DNA of 24,988 nucleotides from assembly GCA_004557125.1 (NCBI GenBank), contig SFET01000036.1:1-24988 (forward strand). The letters are read 5' to 3'. The position numbers and the translations under genes were made by a program. The notes beneath the pieces are model-generated. The model did no database searches and was not told the origin of the DNA. It worked only from the letters and a program-made list of their open reading frames with translations. The stretch comes from Clostridiales bacterium. GTDB lineage: Bacteria > Bacillota > Clostridia > Christensenellales > Aristaeellaceae. Shown here one piece after another: positions 15,731 to 23,398 of the stretch (position 1 is the first letter of the stretch; every line of letters starts with the position of its first letter).

Positions 15731-15761
15731 ATCGAGCCTGCACATTCCATGCAGGCTCGAT
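15731..15761 (-). other. Intercistronic hairpin between binding protein and ATPase
   Basis: A perfect 12-base stem (15731-15742 with 15750-15761) and 7-base loop, in the gap between the binding-protein stop and the ATPase start. No T-run follows. Such hairpins after binding-protein genes often protect the upstream transcript and raise binding protein over membrane components. Confidence 0.7.
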
Positions 15762-15814
15762 ACATTGATCTCGTATTATGCACTTGCGTCCGCCGTGCGT
15801 TTTCCGAAGGCCAG

Positions 15815-16792
15815 TCAGCCCTCCAGATACCAGCCGAACAGCTCCTGTGCGTTGGCGCGGGTCACAACCTCGTGCTCCACATAGATGTTCTCGGGCATCT
15901 CGCCGCCGTTGAGCACGTCCACCATGGCGTTCATGGTGTACTCGCCGTAGCGGTCGAAGAAGAAGGCGACGCCGCCGACCCACACTTCGTCCGCTTCCTC
16001 GCGGTCCGGGTTCGCCTTCAGGTAGTCCAGATAGCCGTACTCGTTCTCGGCGACCATGATGCAGTCAGACTCGCGGCCCGCGGTCTCGATGGCGGCCAGG
16101 GTGGCCACCGCGATCACGTCGTTGAAGGAGCCGATGGCGATCTTGGTGTAGTCCGGATGAGCCAGCAGGAAGTCGGACACCATCTTCTGGCAGGTGGCCG
16201 CGTCCGTGCCGCTGTCGATGTAGAACACCTTCTCATCGGAGAAGTCCGGAAAGATCTCGCGCATGCCGGTGGGCATCTGGGTCACGCGGTTCAGCACGGT
16301 TTCGCCGGAGGTGGAGTCCTCCACCAGCAGCAGGCAATCCGGCTCGCCGCCCCATCTCTCCTGGCTGACCTCGCCCAGGCGCACGCCCGCGACCTCGCCG
16401 GCCACCACGTTGTTCGCGCCGAAGAAGGCCGCGCCCTCCATGGGGATATCCACGGCGATCACCGGGATGCCGGCCTCGTTCATCTTCTCCATGATGACCG
16501 GGCCCACGCTCTCGTCGATGTTGAACTCGATGAAGCCATCCACGCCCTTGGTAATCATATCATCCGCATTGCGAACGGCCTTCGCGCCGTCGTACTCATT
16601 GTTGGCCAGAACCAGATCCACGCCCAGCTCCTCCGCCGCGGCGACCATGCCGTCGCGCACGACGATCTGCAGCTCGACTTCCTCGGCGATGTTGGCAAAG
16701 CCGATGACCCACTTCTTCTCCTCGGCCAGGGCCATCGAGCAAACCGACAGCACCAGTACCAGCGCCAGAACCACGGAAAGTACCTTCTTCAT
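15815..16792 (-). CDS. Sugar-binding protein, RbsB-like, of the ABC transporter
   Basis: 325 residues with an N-terminal export signal MKKVLSVVLALVLVLSVCSM and an ALA cleavage site. Cysteine 18 follows LSV, which is not a good lipobox, so lipid anchoring is uncertain. The mature part follows the periplasmic-binding fold of the RbsB type: WVIGFANIAEEVELQIVVRD, then NADDMITKGVDGFIEFNIDE and IPVIAVDIPMEGAAFFGANN in lobe 1. Lobe 2 has IAIGSFNDVIAVATLAAIET. It binds the sugar outside and hands it to the permease. GAGGAGG is 9 bases upstream of the ATG. First gene of the operon. Confidence 0.92.
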   Translation of the reverse strand: MKKVLSVVLALVLVLSVCSMALAEEKKWVIGFANIAEEVELQIVVRDGMVAAAEELGVDLVLANNEYDGAKAVRNADDMITKGVDGFIEFNIDESVGPVIMEKMNEAGIPVIAVDIPMEGAAFFGANNVVAGEVAGVRLGEVSQERWGGEPDCLLLVEDSTSGETVLNRVTQMPTGMREIFPDFSDEKVFYIDSGTDAATCQKMVSDFLLAHPDYTKIAIGSFNDVIAVATLAAIETAGRESDCIMVAENEYGYLDYLKANPDREEADEVWVGGVAFFFDRYGEYTMNAMVDVLNGGEMPENIYVEHEVVTRANAQELFGWYLEG

Positions 16793-16867
16793 GTTCCATT
16801 TCCTCCTCTTTATATCTTTACACGATTGTCTCGTGCAGACATTCTATTCCCGCTGTTTTATGTGCAT

Positions 16868-16896
16868 ATTTTAACAAAGTCGATCGTTTCTGTCAA
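16868..16896 (-). promoter_or_regulatory. Sigma-A promoter of the sugar transport operon
   Basis: Minus strand TTGACA (16891-16896), 17 bases, TAAAAT (16868-16873). It would start transcription near 16860 and give a leader of about 70 bases ahead of the binding-protein gene. Confidence 0.85.
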
Positions 16897-16963
16897 TAGC
16901 AAAATGATTTTTTCAATCACTGATTTGATTGTTTGATCATTTTTTGAAAGAAACTCACATCGT
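16897..16963. promoter_or_regulatory. AT-rich operator candidate between the divergent promoters
   Basis: 67 bases between the two -35 boxes. It contains two copies of ATTTTTTSAA (16907-16916 and 16939-16948) 32 bases apart, i.e. about three helical turns, several TTGAT/ATCAA motifs, and inverted repeat CAATC (16914-16918) with GATTG (16927-16931). Suited to binding by the adjacent DeoR-family regulator, which would control both directions. Binding is inference. Confidence 0.5.
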
Positions 16964-16992
16964 TTGACAGAGCGTAAGCACATTGTTATAAT
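16964..16992 (+). promoter_or_regulatory. Perfect consensus sigma-A promoter for the DeoR regulator
   Basis: TTGACA (16964-16969), 17 bases, TATAAT (16987-16992). The ATG at 16991 overlaps the -10 box and is therefore upstream of the expected transcription start, so it cannot be the translation start; the same applies to the in-frame TTG, which is the -35 box itself. Confidence 0.9.
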
Positions 16993-17038
16993 GGAAGAAA
17001 CAAACGGAAGGGCGCGGCGTTTCGCTGCGGATGTGACA

Positions 17039-17815
17039 ATGCTGGGAGCAGACAGGCGCAAACTGATACGCGAATTGTTGTTGGAATACACGCACGTGGA
17101 CGTAAGTTCCCTGTGCACGTTTTTGCACGTCTCCCCCGCCACGGTGCGCCGGGATCTGGACGCGCTGGAGCAGGAGGGCTTCCTGATCAAGACCTACGGC
17201 GGCGCGGTGCTCAACGAGGGCAGCGAGGAGGGCGCATACCTGAAGAACGCCGCGGATCCCTACGAGCTGGAGCGCAAGACGATCGCCGCCTTCGCCGTCA
17301 ATCTGATCGAGGACGGCGACGTGGTCTTTCTGGGCAGCGGCACGGTCTGCACCCACATGGCGCGGCAGCTGCGCATGCGCGGCCGCCTGAGCGTGGTCAC
17401 CTGCAGCCTGAGCGTCGCCCTGGAGCTGGCCGGCGCCACCGGCGTGAACACGATGCTGGTGGGCGGCAGTCTGAGCGGCGCCGGCCGGGACGCGGAGACC
17501 TGCGGCGAGAGCGCCCGCAGCACCCTGAGCCGCATGTACTTCAACCGCTGCTTCCTCCCCTTCGACGGCGTTTCCCTCAAGCGCGGCTACACCGTGGACA
17601 GCACGGACAAGGCCGGCCTGTTGCGCGCGGTGCTGGAGAATTCCGACGTCAGCTACGCCCTCGCGGATGCGGGAAACCTGGATCGCACCTCCCTCTGCCC
17701 CGTGGCGCCGTTGGACGCCATCGGACGGGTCATCGGGCCCATCTCCATGCCCGCGAGCTACAAGGAATACTTCCTCAACCATGAGATCTGCCTCTACGAC
17801 GTGACGCAGGATTAG
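17039..17815 (+). CDS. DeoR-family transcriptional regulator of the sugar locus
   Basis: 258 residues from the ATG at 17039 (MLGADRRKLIRELL); earlier in-frame starts lie inside the promoter. The ribosome binding site is weak (GGA 9-11 bases upstream). N-terminal DeoR winged helix (about 3-57): VDVSSLCTFLHVSPATVRRD, then LEQEGFLIKTYGGAVL. C-terminal sugar-phosphate sensor domain: LIEDGDVVFLGSGTVCTHMA, later LSVVTCSLSVALEL and STDKAGLLRAVLENS. DeoR proteins usually repress an adjacent sugar-use operon and release DNA when a phosphorylated sugar is bound. The AT-rich repeats at 16897-16963 are the likely operator, controlling both the transporter and itself. Confidence 0.9.
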   Translation: MLGADRRKLIRELLLEYTHVDVSSLCTFLHVSPATVRRDLDALEQEGFLIKTYGGAVLNEGSEEGAYLKNAADPYELERKTIAAFAVNLIEDGDVVFLGSGTVCTHMARQLRMRGRLSVVTCSLSVALELAGATGVNTMLVGGSLSGAGRDAETCGESARSTLSRMYFNRCFLPFDGVSLKRGYTVDSTDKAGLLRAVLENSDVSYALADAGNLDRTSLCPVAPLDAIGRVIGPISMPASYKEYFLNHEICLYDVTQD

Positions 17816-17824
17816 GTGACGGCC

Positions 17825-19333
17825 ATGAAGCAACAGAGCGCATTTCAGCTCGAAGATCTGAGCTACACCATCGATTCCCGGGAGATCCTCCGCCGCGTCA
17901 ATCTGGAGTTTCGTCCGGGCGCCATTCACGGCATTCTCGGCCAGAACGGCGCGGGCAAGACGACGCTATTGAATTTGCTGGGCGGCATCCTGCAGCCCAC
18001 CGGCGGCAGAATTCTGCTCGACGGCGCGCCCGTGCGCTTTCGCTCCCCCCACGACGCCATCCGCAGCGGCGTGCGCATCTCCGTGCAGGAGGACAGCGTG
18101 CTGCCCGATCTCACCGTTGCGGAAAACATGCTCCTCAGCCACTACGGCTGCGGCGGCATCCGTACGGTGCACCATCGACGGCTGGAGCGGGAGATGCAGT
18201 GCATCCTGGACGAGCTTGAGATTCCGCTGCGCGCCGGTCAGAGCGCCGCAACGCTGAATTACGGCAACATGCAGATGCTGAAGATCGCCTGCCTGTTTGC
18301 GGGCAAGCCCGACGTGCGGATCCTGCTGATGGACGAGCCCTATCGCGCCTGTCCGCGCCAGGATGTGGAGCGCTTCTACGCGACCATGCGCCGGCTCCGG
18401 GACCGCGGCCTGACGATCATCTTCTCCACCCATCGCGTGGAGGACGCGCTGCACATCTGCGACACGCTGACCCTGATGCAGAGCAGCGGCGCCTGCGAAC
18501 AGCTGCCCGCCGGTCAGCTGAGCTTCGGCGACATCGTCGCCCGGATCAGCGACCGTCCCTTCGGCGGCATCCACTATCCCCGGCTCAATGTGCGCCCCGG
18601 TGCCAACCTGCTCGCCCTGTCCCACGTCACCACCCGGCGCATCGAGGACGTCAGCTTCACCCTGCGCAAGGGCGAAATCCTGGGCATCGCCGGTCTGCTG
18701 GGCTCCGGTCGCACCGGCATTGCGCGCGCACTTGCCGGCCTGGATCCGCTGCGCAGCGGCAGCATCACCATGGGCGGCGCGGACTTCTCGGAGGCGCGCC
18801 AGAGCGCCGCTCCCTCCGATCGCATCGGCGTGCTGCTCTGCAACCGCAAGGATTCCCTGCTGCTGAACATGAACCTCCCCGGCAACATCACTGTCGCGGG
18901 GCTGGACATGGTCAGCAATTCCCTGAAGCTGGATACCGCTGCCGAGCGCAAGATCGGCTACGACTACTGCCGACAGTTCAACATCGACGTGCGCCACCTG
19001 GACGATCCCGTGCGGGTGCTCAGCGCCGGAAACCAGCAAAAGCTGCTGCTTGCGCGCCTGTTCTTCTCGAATTGCCGTCTGCTCGTGCTGGACGAGCCAA
19101 CGATGAACATCGACATCATCTCCAAGAACGACCTCTACAACCTGATGAACAGCTACATCTGTCGCGGAAATTCCATCATCCTGATCTCCTCCGATCTGAA
19201 GGAGCTCAAGGGAATGTCGCATCGCGTGCTGGTGATGCGCGAGCGCCGCGTTCTGCAGGAGATCGCCCCCGCCGATCTGACTTATCAGAGTCTGCTCGCT
19301 GCAAAGGGAGAACCATCGGAGGGCGCGCTGTGA
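17825..19333 (+). CDS. Orphan two-domain ABC ATPase, RbsA/MglA-like, degenerate first signature
   Basis: 502 residues from the ATG at 17825; a GTG 9 bases earlier follows directly on the regulator stop and is an alternative. NBD1: Walker A GQNGAGKTT (39-47) and Walker B ILLMDEPYRA (166-175) are intact, His203 forms the H-loop, but the signature is LNYGN (144-148) instead of LSGGQ-like. NBD2: degenerate P-loop GLLGSGRTGIARAL (290-303), typical of the second half of this family, signature LSAGNQQKLLLARL (399-412), Walker B LLVLDEPTMNID (419-430). No permease or binding protein follows, and its operon partner is the DeoR regulator. It could be an alternative energiser of the divergent transporter, or a regulatory ATPase. 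The terminator at 19382 ends its transcript. Confidence 0.88.
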   Translation: MKQQSAFQLEDLSYTIDSREILRRVNLEFRPGAIHGILGQNGAGKTTLLNLLGGILQPTGGRILLDGAPVRFRSPHDAIRSGVRISVQEDSVLPDLTVAENMLLSHYGCGGIRTVHHRRLEREMQCILDELEIPLRAGQSAATLNYGNMQMLKIACLFAGKPDVRILLMDEPYRACPRQDVERFYATMRRLRDRGLTIIFSTHRVEDALHICDTLTLMQSSGACEQLPAGQLSFGDIVARISDRPFGGIHYPRLNVRPGANLLALSHVTTRRIEDVSFTLRKGEILGIAGLLGSGRTGIARALAGLDPLRSGSITMGGADFSEARQSAAPSDRIGVLLCNRKDSLLLNMNLPGNITVAGLDMVSNSLKLDTAAERKIGYDYCRQFNIDVRHLDDPVRVLSAGNQQKLLLARLFFSNCRLLVLDEPTMNIDIISKNDLYNLMNSYICRGNSIILISSDLKELKGMSHRVLVMRERRVLQEIAPADLTYQSLLAAKGEPSEGAL

Positions 19334-19381
19334 TCTTCGCGTCCCCCGCCTCCGATCAGATTGAAGGCCTACGATCAAACA

Positions 19382-19408
19382 AACACCCCCGGCAATGCCG
19401 GGGGTGTT
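19382..19408 (+). terminator. Strong hairpin ending the regulator-ATPase operon
   Basis: A perfect 13-bp palindrome (19382-19394 with 19396-19408), with an A-rich left flank and TGTTGTTATG on the right. Good shape for intrinsic termination on the plus strand, and possibly bidirectional. Confidence 0.75.
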
Positions 19409-19624
19409 GTTATGTCGCTCTGATTCCTTCCATAGAACCGCTATTCACCTTGCCAATTCGCACTTATCGCCCATCGTTCATTACATCTGCATTCTCATAC
19501 GCCACAGTGATTTCTGCTAGATGTTTACTTTCAGGTGGTTCGGGCCAGCATGTTCAGTCATGCGCACGACCCGCACGTCTGCTTCACCCGCTCCGGCTTC
19601 TCCTTCAGCAGCACCTGCATCTCC
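19409..19624. other. Start of the mobile/defence island, no supported gene
   Basis: About 215 bases without a convincing coding region. Open frames here lack similarity to a recognised domain. The left boundary of the island probably lies here, since everything left of it belongs to the sugar locus and everything right of it is mosaic. Confidence 0.5.
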
Positions 19625-20278
19625 CGTTTGAATCATTCCGTTGAAACGGAGAGTGGGTACCGGATAGTCCACCAGGAGAATGTTGAACTGCTGCTTAACC
19701 CCGTGGAGCGCATGCTGGCCGTCCGGCCCTGCGCCGGGGACCACCCCAACGCCTTCCAATGGGCAGACGGGCGAGGCAAGAGCCGCTGGATCAGTGCCAA
19801 AGCGTTCTGCACCATCTTATTCGACATCTGCGGGTGGAACGCCGACTACAGATACAAAGTTCCCGTGACCGTTCGATCCAAGGGCAATGAAACCGTCCTG
19901 TTCTTCGACCTGGACAATTATATCGGGACGCTGCCCCGGAAGCGTGACATCTCTGAGGAAGCGCCCGCCGCATCTGGCTCAGCTGACCATCCCGAGGAAA
20001 AGCACGACGATACCCGGGGCATCTTCTACGCTCCAGACGACGAGCCCCAGGAGGTGACGGACACCGAGGAGATGGAGAAAAGGCTGCAGGCCATTGCGGA
20101 ATACGAGAAGCGCAACTTTGGCACCCCGGCCTTTGAACATGACGGCAATGTCCGGCTCCCCGCCATCGACGACAATGGCGAGTGGGAGGTCATGGCCGAG
20201 GCGCTGGTGCTGGGTGACGATCATCGCGTAGACGAAGAACTGCTGGACGCCATGCAGGACAGCATGCTGGTAGTGAGT
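19625..20278 (+). pseudogene. Mobile-element protein, truncated at both ends
   Basis: The conserved-looking core runs from LNHSVETESGYRIVH through NPVERMLAVRPCAGDHPNAF, SAKAFCTILFDICGWNADYR and VLFFDLDNYIG to LVLGDDHRVDEELLDAM. By memory, this pattern (an RPC-type motif, then AFC..LF...GWN..YRY) belongs to a protein often found beside large serine recombinases in Clostridia mobile elements; I cannot confirm it by search. No credible start with a ribosome binding site is seen: the open frame from a GTG at 19535 adds residues without resemblance to the family. It stays open to 20581, but after about 20278 it runs antisense to the DUF4007 gene. Read as a remnant joined to unrelated DNA. Confidence 0.55.
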
Positions 20279-20305
20279 AGGCCATACTGTCCCGGGAGAA
20301 TCAAG

Positions 20306-20476
20306 TTATATAACATCTGTGACATTGAACCACGCATAGGTCAAACCTTGCGGCAGGACGTTCAGCCTTCTCGAAACCTTGTAATTATCCTGAATGGAAT
20401 GAACAATTTCAATCTGGATCACGAGGTGATGAAGTGTGCGAAGAAAGCATTGGAGCAGAATATCATTAATCTTCAT
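20306..20476 (-). CDS. Small hypothetical protein downstream of the DUF4007-like gene
   Basis: 56 residues (MKINDILLQCFLRTLHHLV...). An AAGGAG site sits about 9 bases before its ATG and it starts 14 bases after the DUF4007-like stop, as expected for a third gene of the same transcript. No domain recognised. It ends just before the likely junction with the plus-strand mobile gene, so it may be the truncated 5' end of a longer gene. Confidence 0.4.
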   Translation of the reverse strand: MKINDILLQCFLRTLHHLVIQIEIVHSIQDNYKVSRRLNVLPQGLTYAWFNVTDVI

Positions 20477-20490
20477 CTGTATCTTCTCCT

Positions 20491-21153
20491 TCAGATCAGA
20501 TTACTGTACAATCCAGAAAGCAAATCCTCTTTCCTCGCAAATCGGATAACCGTCACCGGGAAGAGCTGTCGATTGACCTGAACACACTGCTCGTCCGCAA
20601 GTGCATCAATCACCATGGAGATGTCCGCCTCATCGAATCCAAAGCCTGCGCCCCAGCCTAGGTCATTCAGAATCATCGGCAAGGGAACCTCCCTTTGCCC
20701 CGGTAGAATTCTCTCCCACGTGTCGATGAGCGTATACGCATAGACCGGCATATACTGTTTAGAGACAAAGCCACGATTGAAAACGAGGACCTTATCAGAC
20801 CAGTTCAGCGTCTTCAGGCTTTCAAACATACCTGATTGATAACTATTCTTGACCACGCCAAGCTCTACAGGAAAGCCAAAGAACGCGTTGCATCGGTCCT
20901 TCAAGTACTCACAATCCACTGGTTGATCCAACAGGTGAGGCAGCGTATGAAAGATATAGCTCCACTGGGGCGCTCCATCCTGTTTGTCAGTTAAATAATA
21001 GTTGCAGACAAGGCGCGTCAAACCCTCCAGCAAATAGGGGTCTTCCATATACACGCGTTCGCCCAGTGGCGTCGGCTTGAGATCATATACGCCGCCTTCG
21101 CTGGTGAAGGAGAGCAATCCCATATACTGAGCATATTTGAGATGGGGCACCAC
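20491..21153 (-). CDS. DUF4007-like defence-associated protein, 5' end damaged
   Basis: 220 residues from a GTG at 21153, but in-frame protein-like sequence continues upstream to a stop at 21226-21228 (SISEQTGIPTGKQKGKVV precedes the GTG), so the true N-terminus is lost. Features: a winged-helix-like N-terminal part (LKYAQYMGLLSFTSEGGVYD), then LKPTPLGERVYMEDPYLLEG and QWSYIFHTLPHLLDQPV. The C-terminal half has DTWERILPGQREVPLPMILN and LGWGAGFGFDEADISMVIDA. From memory this matches the DUF4007 family, found with phosphorothioate-type DNA modification and other phage-defence genes; function unknown. It overlaps the upstream gene in another frame. Assignment moderate; a defence role rests on family context. 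Confidence 0.6.
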   Translation of the reverse strand: MVPHLKYAQYMGLLSFTSEGGVYDLKPTPLGERVYMEDPYLLEGLTRLVCNYYLTDKQDGAPQWSYIFHTLPHLLDQPVDCEYLKDRCNAFFGFPVELGVVKNSYQSGMFESLKTLNWSDKVLVFNRGFVSKQYMPVYAYTLIDTWERILPGQREVPLPMILNDLGWGAGFGFDEADISMVIDALADEQCVQVNRQLFPVTVIRFARKEDLLSGLYSNLI

Positions 21154-22850
21154 CTTTCCCTTTTGTTTGCCGGTTGGGATGCCCGTCTGCTCGCTGATGC
21201 TCTGTCCGCTCCTGCCGAAGTTTCTTCATATTGCTCAGGAATGTTGTCAACGGCGGGTATATCAGGCACGACAACCACATCTATGGGCGATTCGTCGTCC
21301 ATAGGCGCAACGGTATCCTGTTCATCAATGTCGTCTGTAGGTGTTCCCTCATTTTCTGCCTGGACTTCATACCTCACTTCTTCATCACGTCTCTCCGCAG
21401 GCATGAGCATCTTCTGAATATAAAGCTGTCCGGCTACATTCATGGTAACATCTACACCGTCCTGATTGGAGACGTAGACCTTCTGCTCCGAACCATCCTG
21501 ATCCAGCCAGTAAGCATAGACAGCGCATTCCCACTCGATATCAAATTTGCCCTCCAGGATGTTTTGCAGCTTCTGCTCAACTGCCGGATATTCTTCCTGG
21601 TTGTCCTTCAACTTTATCTTGGAGAAGACCAAAACGCGATACAGCTGATTGAACCAATGTCGCCGTGTGATGCTGGTGCTGTCAGGGTTCCATTTGTTTT
21701 TCAGCACTTCATAGCCATGCACGACCTGCTCTTTGGCGGAAATCAACTGCGAAACGCTATCCTTGCCCATTTTACACTCGATGACACGCGCACGAATGTG
21801 TAAGGGCTTGCTCGGGTCTGCCAGATCGTCCGTCTTGGGAATATCCAACAACAACAGGTCCGGTCGGCTCTCTGATTCGGAGATGCTGCCAATCTTCGAC
21901 TTGTCAAACCAGTGCATATACGCATCCAGATTCACAAGCACCCGCTGGACGCTATCGCTGCTTCCCTGCATCAAGCATTGCAGCGTCAGGATATAGGCCA
22001 GGTAGCTATGGATATTGTAGTCATTCGGGTTCAGCGCCTTCAGCACGCGAATGCCATCCATGTCGCTGGTGCTGTCGATGCTGAACTTCGCCGCCGCTTT
22101 CCTTTTCGCGTCATTCCAGCTGGGGAATCGTTCAAACAGTTTCTTCTCCAGGAGTTCCTGAATATCATCGAGAATATCTGCCTGCGCGGATACTGTCACG
22201 TTCAGATCGCCGAAATCACCATCACCCGTGGAGAAACCGATGATCTTATTGCCCCGGTCTTTGATCAGGTCGCGGTCGATTGCCTGATCAATGCAAACCG
22301 TCCAGCGCGAACAGGCGTGAGCCGTGTCCAGGATGTTTTTTATCTTGTCGGGCATCTCAAGGGCGAACATCGTTCGATAAGTCCCTTCTGCATCAAAGGG
22401 ATACCCGATGACATGCACAAGCTGTGTGTAGACTTCGCTGTTCCGGAACTGGAATTGTGAGTTACTGATGCTTCGCTGCTGGCCCGCGCTCCGGGAGATG
22501 ACATCAGGAATTCTGACCATCGGAAACTGAACTGTGTCTCCTTCGTGCCCTGCGTTGACCCCCATTTTCTTGAACTGTATGGCTTGCATCTCCATGAGAT
22601 CATAGAGGAAGCAGATATCCGTATCGCGGAGCATGCTATCCAGGTTGGATACCCTTCCGCCGCCCTCAAAGAAGGCGTATCTCAGAAAGGTATTGACATG
22701 GATATGCTTTTCTTCGGAGAAAAAATTGTCCAGCCAGCGCTTCAAATACCCGGAAGAATTCCGCTGAGCGTCGATACAGATGATGTTCAGGTTGATGACC
22801 GCTTCCGTGTTCGGAGATAAACTGGATGACGTCTTTGTTGGGGCTGCCAA
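21018..22850 (-). pseudogene. Chimeric fragment of a large defence protein (tentatively DptH-like)
   Basis: The frame is 610 codons. Gene-like sequence runs from about residue 17 (VINLNIICIDAQRNSSGYLK) to about 545: ACSRWTVCIDQAIDRDLI, IIGFSTGDGDFGDLNVTVSA, RVLVNLDAYMHWF, DLLLLDIPK, RARVIECKMGKDSVSQLISA and HWFNQLYRVLVFS. The IECKMG...A.EQV..G pattern resembles the nuclease-like middle part of DptH-type phosphorothioation-dependent restriction proteins; this is recall, not a search. The expected HerA-type ATPase C-terminus is absent. After about 21225 the frame runs out of phase through the DUF4007-like gene (residues from WCPISNM on are spurious), and the first residues overlap a plus-strand gene tail. 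No ribosome binding site is seen at the start. Read as a decayed middle fragment. Confidence 0.5.
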
Positions 22851-23064
22851 TGGCGCGATGGACTATATCGCCTATGTGGATGAAACCTGGACGCCCGAGG
22901 ACGATGAGGACAGGAAAAGGACGCTGGAAACAGAAGCATTTCATCTGGAATCCCTGAAAGCGGTTCTGGAGATCGCGGAGAAGAATGGACTGAGCGTTGT
23001 CGGACAGATACGTGATATCCTGGCCGAGGGCGAAGAACACCTGCGCCACCTGAAAGAAAGATAG
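22780..23064 (+). CDS. Acidic small protein or gene tail flanking the defence fragment
   Basis: 94 residues. The protein-like part begins about residue 11 (FGDKLDDVFVGAANGAMDYI) and continues AYVDETWTPEDDEDRKRTLE, LESLKAVLEIAEKNGLSVVG and ILAEGEEHLRHLKER. It is mostly helical and acidic. No Shine-Dalgarno before the ATGs, whose region overlaps the minus-strand fragment, so it is probably the 3' part of a gene or a small mobile-element protein missing its start. Same strand as the fragment at 19625-20278; the two may come from one element, interrupted by the segment between them. Function not recognised. Confidence 0.5.
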   Translation: MMFRLMTASVFGDKLDDVFVGAANGAMDYIAYVDETWTPEDDEDRKRTLETEAFHLESLKAVLEIAEKNGLSVVGQIRDILAEGEEHLRHLKER

Positions 23065-23198
23065 GCAAAGCCAGCGTGAGCCGCGACGTTTGCCCGCGTT
23101 GGCGGCATTGAGGAAGACCGCCACGTGATCGCCTGGGACCGGTTAGCCCGCGACAGGGCCAAACGTGGGCGGCACGTGGCGTTTGTGATGCGAAAGAG
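23065..23198. other. Non-coding spacer
   Basis: GC-rich sequence with no start or ribosome binding site worth calling on either strand; it leads into the hairpin at 23199-23249. Confidence 0.4.
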
Positions 23199-23249
23199 GC
23201 AACACCCCTTCAAAGCCCGGCACGGTACCGATGCGTGAAGGGGTGTTGC
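23199..23249. terminator. Terminator hairpin shared by convergent units
   Basis: Perfect 14-base arms (23199-23212 and 23236-23249) around a 23-base interior. On the minus strand the tail is CTCTTT; on the plus strand CTGTATTCT. It sits between the plus-strand tail ending at 23064 and the minus-strand pair starting at 23256, as a bidirectional terminator would. Confidence 0.7.
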
Positions 23250-23255
23250 TGTATT

Positions 23256-23384
23256 CTATGAAGCCTGGATAATACGGCTTTCCATCAGCAGGAAAAAGAA
23301 ATCTGATTCATCCATATTAGCGATTTCGCGTTCATCCTCATTAAGGCTGTTCCCACGTTTCGAGGTGCTTTCGTTCTCATCCAT
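23256..23384 (-). CDS. 42-residue acidic protein following yolD-like gene
   Basis: Starts at the ATG at 23384 (MDENESTSKRGNSLNEDERE, ending SDFFFLLMESRIIQAS). GGAGG at 23393-23397 is spaced 8 bases, and overlaps the YolD stop region, so translation is probably coupled. Acidic with a short hydrophobic C-terminus. No family recognised. The frame is open further upstream, but there it runs antiphase to the YolD gene. Confidence 0.55.
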   Translation of the reverse strand: MDENESTSKRGNSLNEDEREIANMDESDFFFLLMESRIIQAS

Positions 23385-23398
23385 AGGTCGATCCTCCC

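Noticed and set aside
14116..15768. 550-codon plus-strand open frame opposite the transporter ATPase
   Set aside because: The minus-strand ATPase has Walker and signature motifs; the plus frame is compositionally biased and lacks a start signal.
16964..17038. Longer N-terminus of the DeoR regulator starting at the TTG at 16964 or ATG at 16991
   Set aside because: These codons coincide with the -35 and -10 boxes of a perfect promoter, so they lie upstream of the transcript start.
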